From contig NZ_KB235896.1 of the NCBI RefSeq assembly GCF_000332135.1, forward strand, positions 5,650,553 to 5,714,552: a stretch of DNA of 64,000 bases, read 5' to 3'. Under the pieces are notes generated by a model. The model worked only from the letters and a program-made list of their open reading frames with translations, did not search any database and was not told where the DNA came from. Below, one piece after another: positions 54,483 to 63,743 of the stretch; positions within the stretch are counted from its first letter, which is position 1; each line of letters starts with the position of its first letter. The stretch comes from Anabaena sp. PCC 7108 (lineage in GTDB: Bacteria; Cyanobacteriota; Cyanobacteriia; Cyanobacteriales; Nostocaceae). The translations under genes and the position numbers were made by a program.

Positions 54483-57400
54483 TCACCTTTCAAATTCTTG
54501 TAAAGCTTGGGTTATTTCATAAGCTTCTACTTCAAGCAAACTATCAATTAAATCAAGACAACGAGAACGTAAACTTTTATCCTTGCTTTGACCGTAAAGA
54601 CGTATTAATAATTCGCTGATTTTACTTACATTACCAAAATTACGAGTATGAATATCAGCAGCGAAACTGATAGAATTGACAAATTTTTCACACACTTGAT
54701 AAACTGTTTCTGGCAGTTTAGCTGTTGTTTCTTTAAGAGCATTAATTAAATGATTGCAATCAGTTTCAAAAGCGCGGCTATTAACAAACGCCTCAATTAA
54801 AGTGAAATAAGCACCTAATTCCTCTCCTTCAAATCTAAAAAAACATTTAGCAGCTTCTTGGCGAACTTGTTCATCATTATCATTGAAAAGTTGAATTAAG
54901 CTGTTTTCACAGAATTGACGGTGATGAGATATTTTCAAATTAGCAACGAATATTTCAGCAGCAGCAATACGATGTAGTTCGGTATCAGAAAGACAACGGT
55001 TTGCAAAATAATGTGCTTCCTCAATTATTAAGGATGATAAACAGGCCTGTCTAGCACCAGCCTTCACTACTTCTGGTAAATCAGAAACAATCATTCGCTC
55101 AAGAATTGGCGCTAATTGTTGAAAATGTGTGTTCAATGTGTAATAAAGAAAACGCTCAACAGGACTTGTCCCTAAAAGTTCATCTTCAGTTTTACTAAGT
55201 TCTAAGAAAAGGTTGACCGATAAGTCTCTATCATAATTCAGCATTGCTATCAGTGTTTCAGCAGCACAACACCTAACAGCAATAGAAGAATCTCTAACTA
55301 TCTGTTCCATAGATGCTTGGAAATATGCAGCACGATTCTTATCAGCAAAAATTAGTTTAGCGATCGCATCTACCGCACTACCTCGTGTAGAATTGATACC
55401 AGTCATCAAAATATCACCACCGTAGTAATTTTGTCCACCTGAAGTTTTAACACGCCAAAGCTCCTGCTCTGGATTGGGGTCGTTTAGTGCATAGTAGAGT
55501 AAAATCTCAAAAGCGGATTCTGTCCAAATAAGGTCAGCTCGTTTTTTAAACAGCCATGCAATTGATTTGCCACATGGACGTTGTGGTAATTGATGACAAC
55601 GCTGACAAACAAGAAAAGCACTTTGAACATCCAACCCAACTTCAGCAATACCACGTAGAACTGCATCAAAATAGTATGAATTAGCATTATCTGGGAATTT
55701 CCAAATTAATGAAGCAAAACGCGCTGGCTCATGTTTAACTTCACTTTCCAAAAAACTTGATAGCTGAAACGCCCCTCCTGTCAGTTCCCCAGTCCGTTGA
55801 AATCCATCATTGTAATCATATTTGGAAATAGCTTTAAGCCATTGTTCATCGGTCATTTTAGTAGTCGCTGTTTCTGGTATTGGAGAACCTACAAACCGAC
55901 ATTCTATGGATTCTGGTGGTTCAATTTTTCCTAGTGGATTTAGTAAATTTAAATCTGTAAACTTACGTTGCCATTCTTGTAGCCTACGAATGGCTGTTTT
56001 TGAGCGTCGAGAGGGATGGATAGCGTCTAATAAAACAAGCTGTGAATAACCTCGAAACCAACGAGCATTAGCACTTTTCTCATATTGGTCGTAGTAATTG
56101 AGAATTATGGTTTCAAGTTTCATTAATTTTTCTTCAGAACAATAAAAGGTACTTGCTTTTATAAGCTGTCGTGTAGCCCAATAGGGAGCAACATGAATAT
56201 TTCCAGCACCAGCAGAATAACCTATTTCAAGTCGTCTTGATTCTTCACAAAGATAATCAATTGCTTCGTCTGCAAATCTTTTACCATTCGCAGTATATGC
56301 ACGAATTAACAAAAACTGAATTGTTTCAAAATTTGAGTTGCGAAGTTGTTGGTCTGCAAAAGTTGTAAATTCTTCAGGTTTATTTGTTGCTAAATTCGAT
56401 AGTGCTACTTCCATCTCATTTAACAACTCATCCTGTATGTTATAGCCTTGACCATAAGGTCGGTAATACCATATTAAATCATACCAGGGTGGATTACCTT
56501 CTTTCTTAGCTGTTAATTCTACGACACGAAGGATAAAGGGAAATAAATGTTGAATAAACGCTTGTGGAGCGTTACGCGCACTCTCTTGTAAAACTCCTTC
56601 ATCAAACTGACTATGGGGAAGAATACCAGATTGTCTATCAAACAGATTAGGTTGTCCAGCAGCTATACTTAAATCTAAATATCTATTGAGATAACAGCTA
56701 ATTGCTTCACAAGCCCAATCAGGGCGTTCTTTAGGTAAAGAATAAATTTTTTGCCAGAAATCACGACTATAGTCAATAATATCTGATTTTGTATTTTGAG
56801 TAATAATACCTTGATTAATTAATCTAATAAATATTTTAAAGAACCTTCTACTTGTGTGAAGTTCTGCATTTTGAACAATGTAATCTAATCGTTCATTCCA
56901 TCCTTTACTTGCTCCTATAAATGGTTCTATTAACTCAGCTATTCTGTCTGGAATCTGCCGTTGCATAATTGATAACAACTTTATTGTTGAATCAATATAA
57001 CCTTCAGGTTCATTTTGTAACCAATTTTGGATAATCCCTAAACTATCCAATAAATGAAACCAATTTACAGAGCTATATAATGTCAACCAAACTTGTTTGG
57101 TGATTGTGTCAGTCGGATTTTTAATTAATGGCGAAATAATATGCCATTCTTCTTCTCTTGGATCATTTAAAGTTGCCAATAATGCAAATACTACCTGTTT
57201 AATGTGGAAACGAATGTCAGGGCTAGTAAGTAATTCCTGAATATTATTGATATAGCTGTCAAAATCAGCTTCACGTTCATGAATTAGAATTTGACGAACT
57301 TGGGCGCGTCGAAATAAATGTTGTTCTTCTTTTTTTCCTAAAAATGACAGTATATTTTGTCCGCGAGATGCAAAGCGACGAGCAAAAGCATAGTCAAAAA

Positions 57401-59057
57401 AACTTTCATGAAAAAATGAAATCTGCTTACTTTGATTTTGCCAAATTAAAATATGCTCAGAAGCCATTGCTCTAGCATCATCTCGAAATTCATCAACTAT
57501 CCTTTCAGGCGCATATAAACTTTGCGGTTGCTCGTTGCTTATGTAATCACACAATACATCAATTACGTTAGTCCATTGGATAGAATGACCAAGACGCACT
57601 TTTATTTTGTCGGTTTTCTGTTGTAAAAATTCGTCGTATAGCTCCTTTGCTGTTTGAAAATTTAAAACATCTATTGTTTTACTTTCGGCTATTTCTGAAA
57701 GTAAGCCAAGATGCAATGGCACAGATAATAAATTTATTTGCTTTTCACTTAGTTGTGCTGAATCCAAGCCTAATTTAGTGACAATTTCTCTAACTTTTAT
57801 ATGTGAAAGACGATTAATAATTACAGGTTTAGCATTAGCAATACCTTTTTCACGACTCAACCGTTTTAACCTGTGGTCATTATCTAAATCGAATTTGCGG
57901 CAAGCTAATAATAATTTTATATTAGGATGTCCTTGAACTTGCCTGATAATTTCATCTAAACAATCAAAAAACTCTGGATTGCGACCTGATGCTAAACTTA
58001 CTGCATCAAGTTGGTCAATTATTAATACACAATCTCGCTTTTGAGCAATGTTAGCTAAAACAATTGCCGGAGAACCCAGTAAACCTAACTGTTCACCGAC
58101 TTTATCAGGTAATGGAGTTGGTTTTAAACTGTCTACACGAAAGGTAAGTATTGGAATACCTTGACTTTGTAGCTTGTCCAATACTTGCAGCATAACGCCG
58201 CTTTTACCTACTCCTGCTTCACCAACCAGTAAAATGCTCTGTTTTTTTTCAGTTAGTTCCTCAAAAGCAATTTGTGCTTCATCACGAGTAATGACATCAC
58301 CAGCAATAACTTGAGTTTCACGTAGTAATGAAGTATAACGGCTGTTCACAGAATCAACCGCAGCTAAAACATGATCATCTTTACCCCATTCCCGACGGCG
58401 ATATCCTCGTTCTTCTAAATGATGCCAAATATCATAGGTGGTCAATTCCTGATGAATTTTTTCTAGTGCTAATTCAGCTAGTTCGAGTCTGATTGTTTTT
58501 GAATCACCTTCTACTAAAGCTGCTAAACGACTTTCAATAATTTCAACTAATAAATTTTCTCCCACTGTTTCAACACGAACTCGCTTTAAAGCATAAAAAG
58601 CAGCTATTTCCGAGCAATTGCCCCATTTTTGAAGTAATTTATTGAATTTGCCAGATAAGTCTTTATTAAGAAAATCGCTCTTAAACTTTTCCCAATCTCC
58701 TGCATCTCTAGCTCTATTAGCTAATTCAGTTAGTTCATTTGCATCCTGAGTAGAAACGAATATACAAGAAACATTTGGATTATTATTCAGACTTGTCCAA
58801 AAATCCGAGAGAACTTGGACTTTATCATCCTGCAACGCACTAATTGTCCAGCGCCCAAGTCCACTTTTTTGACGTTTAACTTGGTGACACTCTAACTTTC
58901 CATTACGACTGACGATGAACTCAAAACCATCTTCTCCTGGTTTCTCTAGCTGGATTGAGTCAGCTTTCTCATCCATGACATCAATCATGCAATAAACAGT
59001 CCAACGACCTTCATAACGATTACCAATTTTGTCAGTTGCTCCACCAGGTAAAGGCAT
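54483..59057 (-). CDS. Avs-like protein: Cap4-type nuclease, STAND NTPase, C-terminal repeats
   Basis: A 1524-residue protein with the architecture of the Avs phage-sensing STAND nucleases. The N-terminal domain (GGATDKIGNRYEGRWTVYC, then FEFIV, then ECHQVKR at 56-62) matches the Cap4/DUF4297 double-stranded DNA endonuclease, with E56-x-x-Q59-V-K61 as the active-site core. The NTPase has Walker A GEAGVGKSGV (279-288) and Walker B LIIDQLDA (345-352). The last 900 residues are helical HEAT-like repeats (RQEAAKCFFRFEG, VKAGARQACLSSLII), the likely target sensor. Binding of a phage protein to the repeats would trigger the nuclease. It is convergent with the DUF1998 helicase gene. Confidence 0.8.
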   Translation of the reverse strand: MPLPGGATDKIGNRYEGRWTVYCMIDVMDEKADSIQLEKPGEDGFEFIVSRNGKLECHQVKRQKSGLGRWTISALQDDKVQVLSDFWTSLNNNPNVSCIFVSTQDANELTELANRARDAGDWEKFKSDFLNKDLSGKFNKLLQKWGNCSEIAAFYALKRVRVETVGENLLVEIIESRLAALVEGDSKTIRLELAELALEKIHQELTTYDIWHHLEERGYRRREWGKDDHVLAAVDSVNSRYTSLLRETQVIAGDVITRDEAQIAFEELTEKKQSILLVGEAGVGKSGVMLQVLDKLQSQGIPILTFRVDSLKPTPLPDKVGEQLGLLGSPAIVLANIAQKRDCVLIIDQLDAVSLASGRNPEFFDCLDEIIRQVQGHPNIKLLLACRKFDLDNDHRLKRLSREKGIANAKPVIINRLSHIKVREIVTKLGLDSAQLSEKQINLLSVPLHLGLLSEIAESKTIDVLNFQTAKELYDEFLQQKTDKIKVRLGHSIQWTNVIDVLCDYISNEQPQSLYAPERIVDEFRDDARAMASEHILIWQNQSKQISFFHESFFDYAFARRFASRGQNILSFLGKKEEQHLFRRAQVRQILIHEREADFDSYINNIQELLTSPDIRFHIKQVVFALLATLNDPREEEWHIISPLIKNPTDTITKQVWLTLYSSVNWFHLLDSLGIIQNWLQNEPEGYIDSTIKLLSIMQRQIPDRIAELIEPFIGASKGWNERLDYIVQNAELHTSRRFFKIFIRLINQGIITQNTKSDIIDYSRDFWQKIYSLPKERPDWACEAISCYLNRYLDLSIAAGQPNLFDRQSGILPHSQFDEGVLQESARNAPQAFIQHLFPFILRVVELTAKKEGNPPWYDLIWYYRPYGQGYNIQDELLNEMEVALSNLATNKPEEFTTFADQQLRNSNFETIQFLLIRAYTANGKRFADEAIDYLCEESRRLEIGYSAGAGNIHVAPYWATRQLIKASTFYCSEEKLMKLETIILNYYDQYEKSANARWFRGYSQLVLLDAIHPSRRSKTAIRRLQEWQRKFTDLNLLNPLGKIEPPESIECRFVGSPIPETATTKMTDEQWLKAISKYDYNDGFQRTGELTGGAFQLSSFLESEVKHEPARFASLIWKFPDNANSYYFDAVLRGIAEVGLDVQSAFLVCQRCHQLPQRPCGKSIAWLFKKRADLIWTESAFEILLYYALNDPNPEQELWRVKTSGGQNYYGGDILMTGINSTRGSAVDAIAKLIFADKNRAAYFQASMEQIVRDSSIAVRCCAAETLIAMLNYDRDLSVNLFLELSKTEDELLGTSPVERFLYYTLNTHFQQLAPILERMIVSDLPEVVKAGARQACLSSLIIEEAHYFANRCLSDTELHRIAAAEIFVANLKISHHRQFCENSLIQLFNDNDEQVRQEAAKCFFRFEGEELGAYFTLIEAFVNSRAFETDCNHLINALKETTAKLPETVYQVCEKFVNSISFAADIHTRNFGNVSKISELLIRLYGQSKDKSLRSRCLDLIDSLLEVEAYEITQALQEFER

Positions 59058-59371
59058 ATAATTTTTGTTTCTTCAGGGTAAAAAGTCGCCATTTGATTAT
59101 TGTATTATCACCCAACTCATTTACTAACAAAATCGTGTTGAGTAAATTAAACTCACTCGAAGCGAGACAATAGCGATCGCTCAAAATAGTCTAATAGTCT
59201 CCAACTGGCTAAAAACCCTCTGCCCTGTTATAGCCGTCCAAGGAAATGTTTCATATTGTTGAACTATAGGCATAACCAAACCTTATAGTCTTAAGCAAGA
59301 CGATTAACTCCCGTTCAATTTCTGTGTAGCCGTTATTTAAGAAAACTCCTAAGAATAAATTATCCTCCTCC
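59058..59371. other. Short intergenic region, no gene seen
   Basis: The 314-bp region contains one GCGATCGC site and AT-rich sequence upstream of the Avs-like gene. Its promoter must lie here, but no consensus hexamers stand out. Confidence 0.4.
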
Positions 59372-60577
59372 TCAACTTTGCGTTAACGTCAACTCCTCAC
59401 GTTTAGCAGAATTAACCATCTTCACCAAAAGCTGATTCAGATAACTTTGGGCAAAAATATACAGACTATCCCAAATCTCTTGATTACGACAGATTTTCGC
59501 ACCCACCGTATTACCAGCAATTTTCTCGGAAATTAAATACTTACGGAAATAACTGTCCCACAACTGTTGAAGAAAATCTTCAGCGAAATCCTCAAAAGGC
59601 ACAATCCAGTTATAATCTTTATCTAGAAATACCCTGTAAGATGCAACTATTGGTAACGCCAAATCTCCAGGCGCACCAAACCCAAAAGAATATTTACTGT
59701 CAGCCAGTAGAGTATTTTTCCGCATATCAATTGATGCTAAATCATTGATCCCTTTTCTTTTTGGTTTGCTGATATATTCTTGAATAATTTCATACAGCCT
59801 TTGTTCTATCCACATAGCTTTAGTAAGCAGAGGCAGTAGTTTGGTTAATCTTTCCCTCTCACCATCAGAAAGTTGACTAGGACTATTGCTAACAGCCGGG
59901 TGCTTACTTCTCGTATTACCTTCCGGATTGTATCTATTTCTATCCAAGCAGTTTAGTAACTTGAACAAATGGGTAACATTACAATGGGTATTTTTAGGAA
60001 CACCGCTTTGGTTTTGGTAATAAGCTACTCTAAATTTTCTACTTTCTTTGAGTTCTAACTGGGCTAAATAACTTTTGATAAAGTCATAATCTCCCCTAGC
60101 ATTGACCTTAGAGCGAGAATCTACTGGTGATGTAGTATTAGAGGCTAAAGCTATATCTTTAGCTTCAGTTTCTTCTAATCCAATGTGAATAGTAATTTTG
60201 ACCCGCGCTACGCTCAGGTCATACTTATAATTTTTCGCACTATCAAATGCTAAAACAGTGTGTCCACCATTAATAATACCATCGTTACCACCCTCAGCAG
60301 CTTCTAAAACCTCTAGTTCCAGTTGTTTTTTATCCTTACTGGGTTTAACTTTATTGGCACACAGAACTATACCACTGTGACGCTCAAAGAATTTCTGTGG
60401 TTCAGTAGTGAGAGAGTCAAAGATTTGCCTGTATGTTGAACTTTTGCGGTTTGGTTCTCTGATATTTGGTTCTAAAGGTAAATCTGTGGGGAATGTGTCT
60501 ACATGGGCAGTAGCGATAATGCAATCGGGGTTAGCATGGAAATAATTATCTACTTTAATAATCCAGTTTTTTGGCAT
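59372..60577 (-). CDS. AIPR-family (abortive infection phage resistance) protein
   Basis: A 401-residue protein of the AIPR family, members of which are linked to abortive infection. The diagnostic segment is NDGIINGGHTVLAFD near residues 100-115, corresponding to the conserved NGxQT region. Nearby are KITIHIGLEETEAKDIALAS and VDSRSKVNARGDYDFIKSYL, also conserved in the family. The mechanism is not established. The gene is in the same direction as the Avs-like gene, 314 bp apart, so it may belong to the same island but is probably a separate unit. No other gene of a known AIPR-containing system was recognised next to it. Confidence 0.7.
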   Translation of the reverse strand: MPKNWIIKVDNYFHANPDCIIATAHVDTFPTDLPLEPNIREPNRKSSTYRQIFDSLTTEPQKFFERHSGIVLCANKVKPSKDKKQLELEVLEAAEGGNDGIINGGHTVLAFDSAKNYKYDLSVARVKITIHIGLEETEAKDIALASNTTSPVDSRSKVNARGDYDFIKSYLAQLELKESRKFRVAYYQNQSGVPKNTHCNVTHLFKLLNCLDRNRYNPEGNTRSKHPAVSNSPSQLSDGERERLTKLLPLLTKAMWIEQRLYEIIQEYISKPKRKGINDLASIDMRKNTLLADSKYSFGFGAPGDLALPIVASYRVFLDKDYNWIVPFEDFAEDFLQQLWDSYFRKYLISEKIAGNTVGAKICRNQEIWDSLYIFAQSYLNQLLVKMVNSAKREELTLTQS

Positions 60578-60763
60578 GGTTGATTTTTCTTTTGAGTAAT
60601 TATAAGGATAACGGGGCGCAACACAAAAAACTTATAGCATATCGCAAGTAAATGAAGTAAAAAGCATAAGACGTTGAAAACGAAGGGGAAGGTTGTTAAA
60701 TTTTTGCACAGATGTGGGAATTATAACCAATTAAGCAATCACAGTGGATGACTTCAAATTTTC

Positions 60764-61381
60764 ATGAATTACGCAGTTGCTATTGACACATTAAAACAAG
60801 CAGATCCAATTTTAGCAGAAGTAATAGAACAGGTGGGGGAGTGTAGACTCAATCAAGTACAGCAAACAGGGGATTTATTATCTTCACTTTGTCGGTCAAT
60901 AATTTACCAACAATTATCAGGTAAAGCAGCAACAGCTATTCACCAGAGATTTTTACAACTTTACACTGTTTTAACCCCCAGCGATATTCTCAACACCCCA
61001 GATGATGTTTTGCGAGAAGTTGGCATTTCTCGTCCTAAGATTTCATATCTCAAAGACTTAGCAGAACGATTTGATAAATTACCCACCATAGATGATTTAC
61101 TGTTAATGGATGATGAAAATATCATCAAAACCTTAACTGAAGTTAAGGGAATTGGACGGTGGACAGTGCAGATGTTGCTAATGTTTAGATTACATCGTTG
61201 GGATGTTTTACCTGTAGATGACTTGGGTATTCGTAATGCTATCCATCGCCTTTATAGTCTACCAGAACTTCCTAATAAACTAACTGTAGAACAATTAGGA
61301 GAAAACTGGAAACCTTACCGCACTATCGCTTGTTGGTATCTGTGGTCTAGCTTATCAATAACTAAATCAGAAAAATTATGA
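60764..61381 (+). CDS. DNA-3-methyladenine glycosylase (AlkA/HhH-GPD family)
   Basis: A 205-residue base-excision repair enzyme that removes alkylated purines from DNA. The helix-hairpin-helix is LTEVKGIGRWTVQMLLMFRL; the catalytic aspartate is D153 in LPVDDLGIRNAI. SIIYQQLSGKAATAIHQRF is the other family signature. It is shorter than E. coli AlkA and lacks its N-terminal domain, resembling the compact yeast MAG-like and bacterial AlkA2-type enzymes. Its stop overlaps the start of the downstream methyltransferase fragment by four bases (ATGA), so the two are coupled. It is probably a housekeeping-type repair gene. Confidence 0.9.
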   Translation: MNYAVAIDTLKQADPILAEVIEQVGECRLNQVQQTGDLLSSLCRSIIYQQLSGKAATAIHQRFLQLYTVLTPSDILNTPDDVLREVGISRPKISYLKDLAERFDKLPTIDDLLLMDDENIIKTLTEVKGIGRWTVQMLLMFRLHRWDVLPVDDLGIRNAIHRLYSLPELPNKLTVEQLGENWKPYRTIACWYLWSSLSITKSEKL

Positions 61382-61716
61382 AATTAAATGAAGTTGTGCC
61401 TTGGGGTAGAACACTACAAGAGTATAAGCTCATGTTTAATCTATCTGAAACAGACCTAAACAAGAAAATTCTTGGCTGTGGTGATGGTCCAGCAAGTTTC
61501 AATGCTGAAATGACAGAACTTGGATATTCAGTTGTTTCCATTGACCCCATTTATGAGTTTTCTAGAGAGCAAATCAAACAACGAGTTCAAGAAACTTATG
61601 AACCAATAATCTCGCAGGTAAAACAAAATGCAGACCACTATGTTTGGAATAATTTTCATGATCCAGAACAACTGGGTTATGCTCGTCCAAATAAAAAAAT
61701 ACCCAATCGCTTTTAG
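61378..61716 (+). pseudogene. Truncated SAM-dependent methyltransferase
   Basis: Only the N-terminal 112 residues are present. Motif I, KILGCGDGPASFNAEM, and VVSIDPIYEFS (the acidic loop that binds SAM ribose) are clear, but the sequence stops after GYARPNKKIPNRF. Cyanobacterial relatives are roughly twice as long, so the substrate-binding half is missing. The loss coincides with a GGGCAGGGGGCAG-type repeat right after the stop, suggesting that a repeat insertion or rearrangement cut the gene. It may not make an active enzyme. Confidence 0.65.
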
Positions 61717-61877
61717 GGCAGGGGGCAGAAAAGTCGTTCGTATAGATATGCTCCCATTGCTACTATAGACTTGACCACTGATTACTGATTTGGCGTAACT
61801 ACTTAAAAACCTGGCGTTGCTGAATTAGGGTATGAAATTGAAAAATCAATGATTTCAAACTCTTACTCTCTGTGACT

Positions 61878-61931
61878 GGAGCGCTACGCCAGTTGCTACA
61901 ACGCGGGAAACCCGCGCAACGCACTGGCTCC
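61878..61931. repeat. Large palindromic repeat (GGAGCG...GGCTCC)
   Basis: Nested arms include GCCAGTTGC with GCAACGCACTGGC and GCGGGAAACCCGC at the centre. It is a typical cyanobacterial palindromic repeat between the methyltransferase fragment and the MocR remnant. Confidence 0.75.
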
Positions 61932-61955
61932 TCTGCGTGAAACAAAATCATATTC

Positions 61956-63573
61956 TTAATCAGCAACGCCAAAAACCTCAACCAATCGACCAATACCTTC
62001 TTGAATCTGCATTTCATCCAGTTCAGCATAGCCGAAAATAAATTCACCCTGACCGGAAGAAGCAGGGGGAAAGGGAGCAGGGAGCGGGGGGAACAAGCCC
62101 CGTCCTTCTAGGACGCTTATACGGGGCAGAGTCCAAGCTCTGTCCCGGTCTTCCCCCTTGCCCCCTGCCCCCTGCCCCCTGCCCCTTTTCCTCTTCGTGA
62201 CTCCACGAATTGAGATAAGAAGAACGAGCAGACATCAAACCCACTCCCACCGTTTCCGCACGCTCAATTATGGTTTCATCACGCAAATGAGTGTCAAATT
62301 TCACCATAATATGAATACCTGCATTCTCACCAAAAATAGTAATTTGTTCGCCAAAATGTGTATTTAATGTTTGTACCAGCACTTGACGACGTTGGTCATA
62401 TAGAGAGCGCATTTTCCGAATATGACTTTCCAAATATCCATCAGCAATAAATTCTGTTAATACCTTTTGTTCTAAAGTTGGTAATTGCCGATCACTCAAC
62501 CACTTCACCTGAGCAAACAGCGATACTAAATGTGGTGGTACAACCAAATAACCTATTCGCAGCGAAGGGAACAAAACCTTAGAAAAAGTACCCATATAAA
62601 TCACACAATTGCTCTGGTCTAATCCTTGGAGCGCAGGAATAGGGCGGTCGCCATAACGATACTCGCTATCGTAATCATCTTCTAAAATCAAAGCATTATG
62701 CTGTTGCGCCCATAAGAGCAACTCCAAACGTCGGGGTAGAGATAGAGTAGATCCAGTAGGAAACTGATGGGAAGGAGTGACATAGACCATGCGAATTCTT
62801 TCTCCATCACTGTTTGCCAATTTTTCTACCATCAAACCAGAGGCATCTACAGGCACAGGTAACAAATTTACACCATGACTGAGAAACACCCGACGGGCGC
62901 TCAAATATCCAGGGTCTTCCATCCCGATGCTATCACCCGGATCAACCAACAACCGCATCACTAAATCCAAAGCTTGTTGAGTCCCATTGGTGATAATAAT
63001 TTGTTCGCGATCGCACTTTATAGCCCTTGCCCGTGCTAAGTAATGAGCGATCGCTACTCTTAGGGGCAGATATCCTTGAAAATCCGTCGCATAGTCCAAC
63101 CAGTCTAAATCAGCCTTGCAGTGCCGTGACAACAACTTAGACCACAGTTTTCTCGGAAAATCCTTCAGTGCAGGTCTTCCATAGCGAAAGCTGATGGTAG
63201 TGTTCACTTCTGTCTGTAATGAGAATAGGGTCTTGGTTAAGCGAGTTCCTTGCTGTGAAAGCTGAATAGGGGAAGCATTCTGTTTTTCATCCATAATCAC
63301 AGGCACAGAATGCAGCAGGTCATCGGGTAGTTGAGCGCAGACATAAGTACCAGAACCAATAATTGTTTGCAAATAGCCTTCACTTAAAAGTTGTTCATAA
63401 CTCTGTGTTACCGTTGTCCGGGAAATGCCTAGAGATTTGGCCAGCGATCGCGTGGAGGGAATTTTTTGGCGTGGTAGTAACCGCCCAGTCAAAATTGCCC
63501 GTCGTAATTCTTCGTAGATTTGTTGATGAAGTGGCTGTGGTAGACGACTATCTAGAGCGATCGCTAAATCCAT
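61956..63573 (-). pseudogene. MocR-type PLP-dependent regulator, 3' end broken by a repeat insertion
   Basis: The N-terminal GntR-like winged helix (LHQQIYEELRRAILTGRLLP, SLGISRTTVTQSYEQLLSEG) and a fold-type I aminotransferase domain with the PLP-lysine segment MGTFSKVLFPSLRIGY are intact to SARSSYLNSW (about 62211). An insert of roughly 150 bp rich in GGGGCAG repeats then shifts the frame, and the frame ends at 62044. The missing C-terminus (GQGEFIFGYAELDEMQIQEG) is still readable in another frame, ending at 61956. TTG 63579 is an alternative start; ATG 63573 is more likely. Without the last 30-50 residues the enzyme-like domain is probably impaired, though a truncated regulator cannot be excluded. 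Confidence 0.75.
62062..62210. repeat. Repeat insertion in the MocR gene
   Basis: The insert contains GGGGGCAAGGGGG-type and GGGGCAGGGGGCAG runs (as read on the minus strand) around a palindromic core with ACGGGGCAGAGTCCAAGCTC. Joining the sequences on both sides restores a continuous MocR reading frame, so the insert boundaries are close to those given. Confidence 0.6.
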
Positions 63574-63583
63574 ACTCAATTTT

Positions 63584-63634
63584 TAAGTGGACTTATATAA
63601 AAGTATAAAATTGGCTCTTGTGAAAGTCCACTTA
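63584..63634. promoter_or_regulatory. Inverted repeat upstream of the MocR gene
   Basis: TAAGTGGACTT (63584-63594) and AAGTCCACTTA (63624-63634) are perfect 11-bp arms 29 bp apart, just before the MocR start. MocR regulators usually bind paired sites in a shared or own promoter, so this is the likely operator. Confidence 0.65.
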
Positions 63635-63743
63635 ACTGACTAACTTAGTCCAATACTGTAGCCAAAAAAAGAGTATAAAAAGAGGGCTGATGTAGTAGAG
63701 TTATAGTCTTCCACAACGACAACTCGAAAGCCACATACAGCCC

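Noticed and set aside
61799..62047. 82-codon minus-strand frame after the MocR gene
   Set aside because: It is out of frame with the recognisable MocR C-terminal remnant on the same strand and covers a palindromic repeat.
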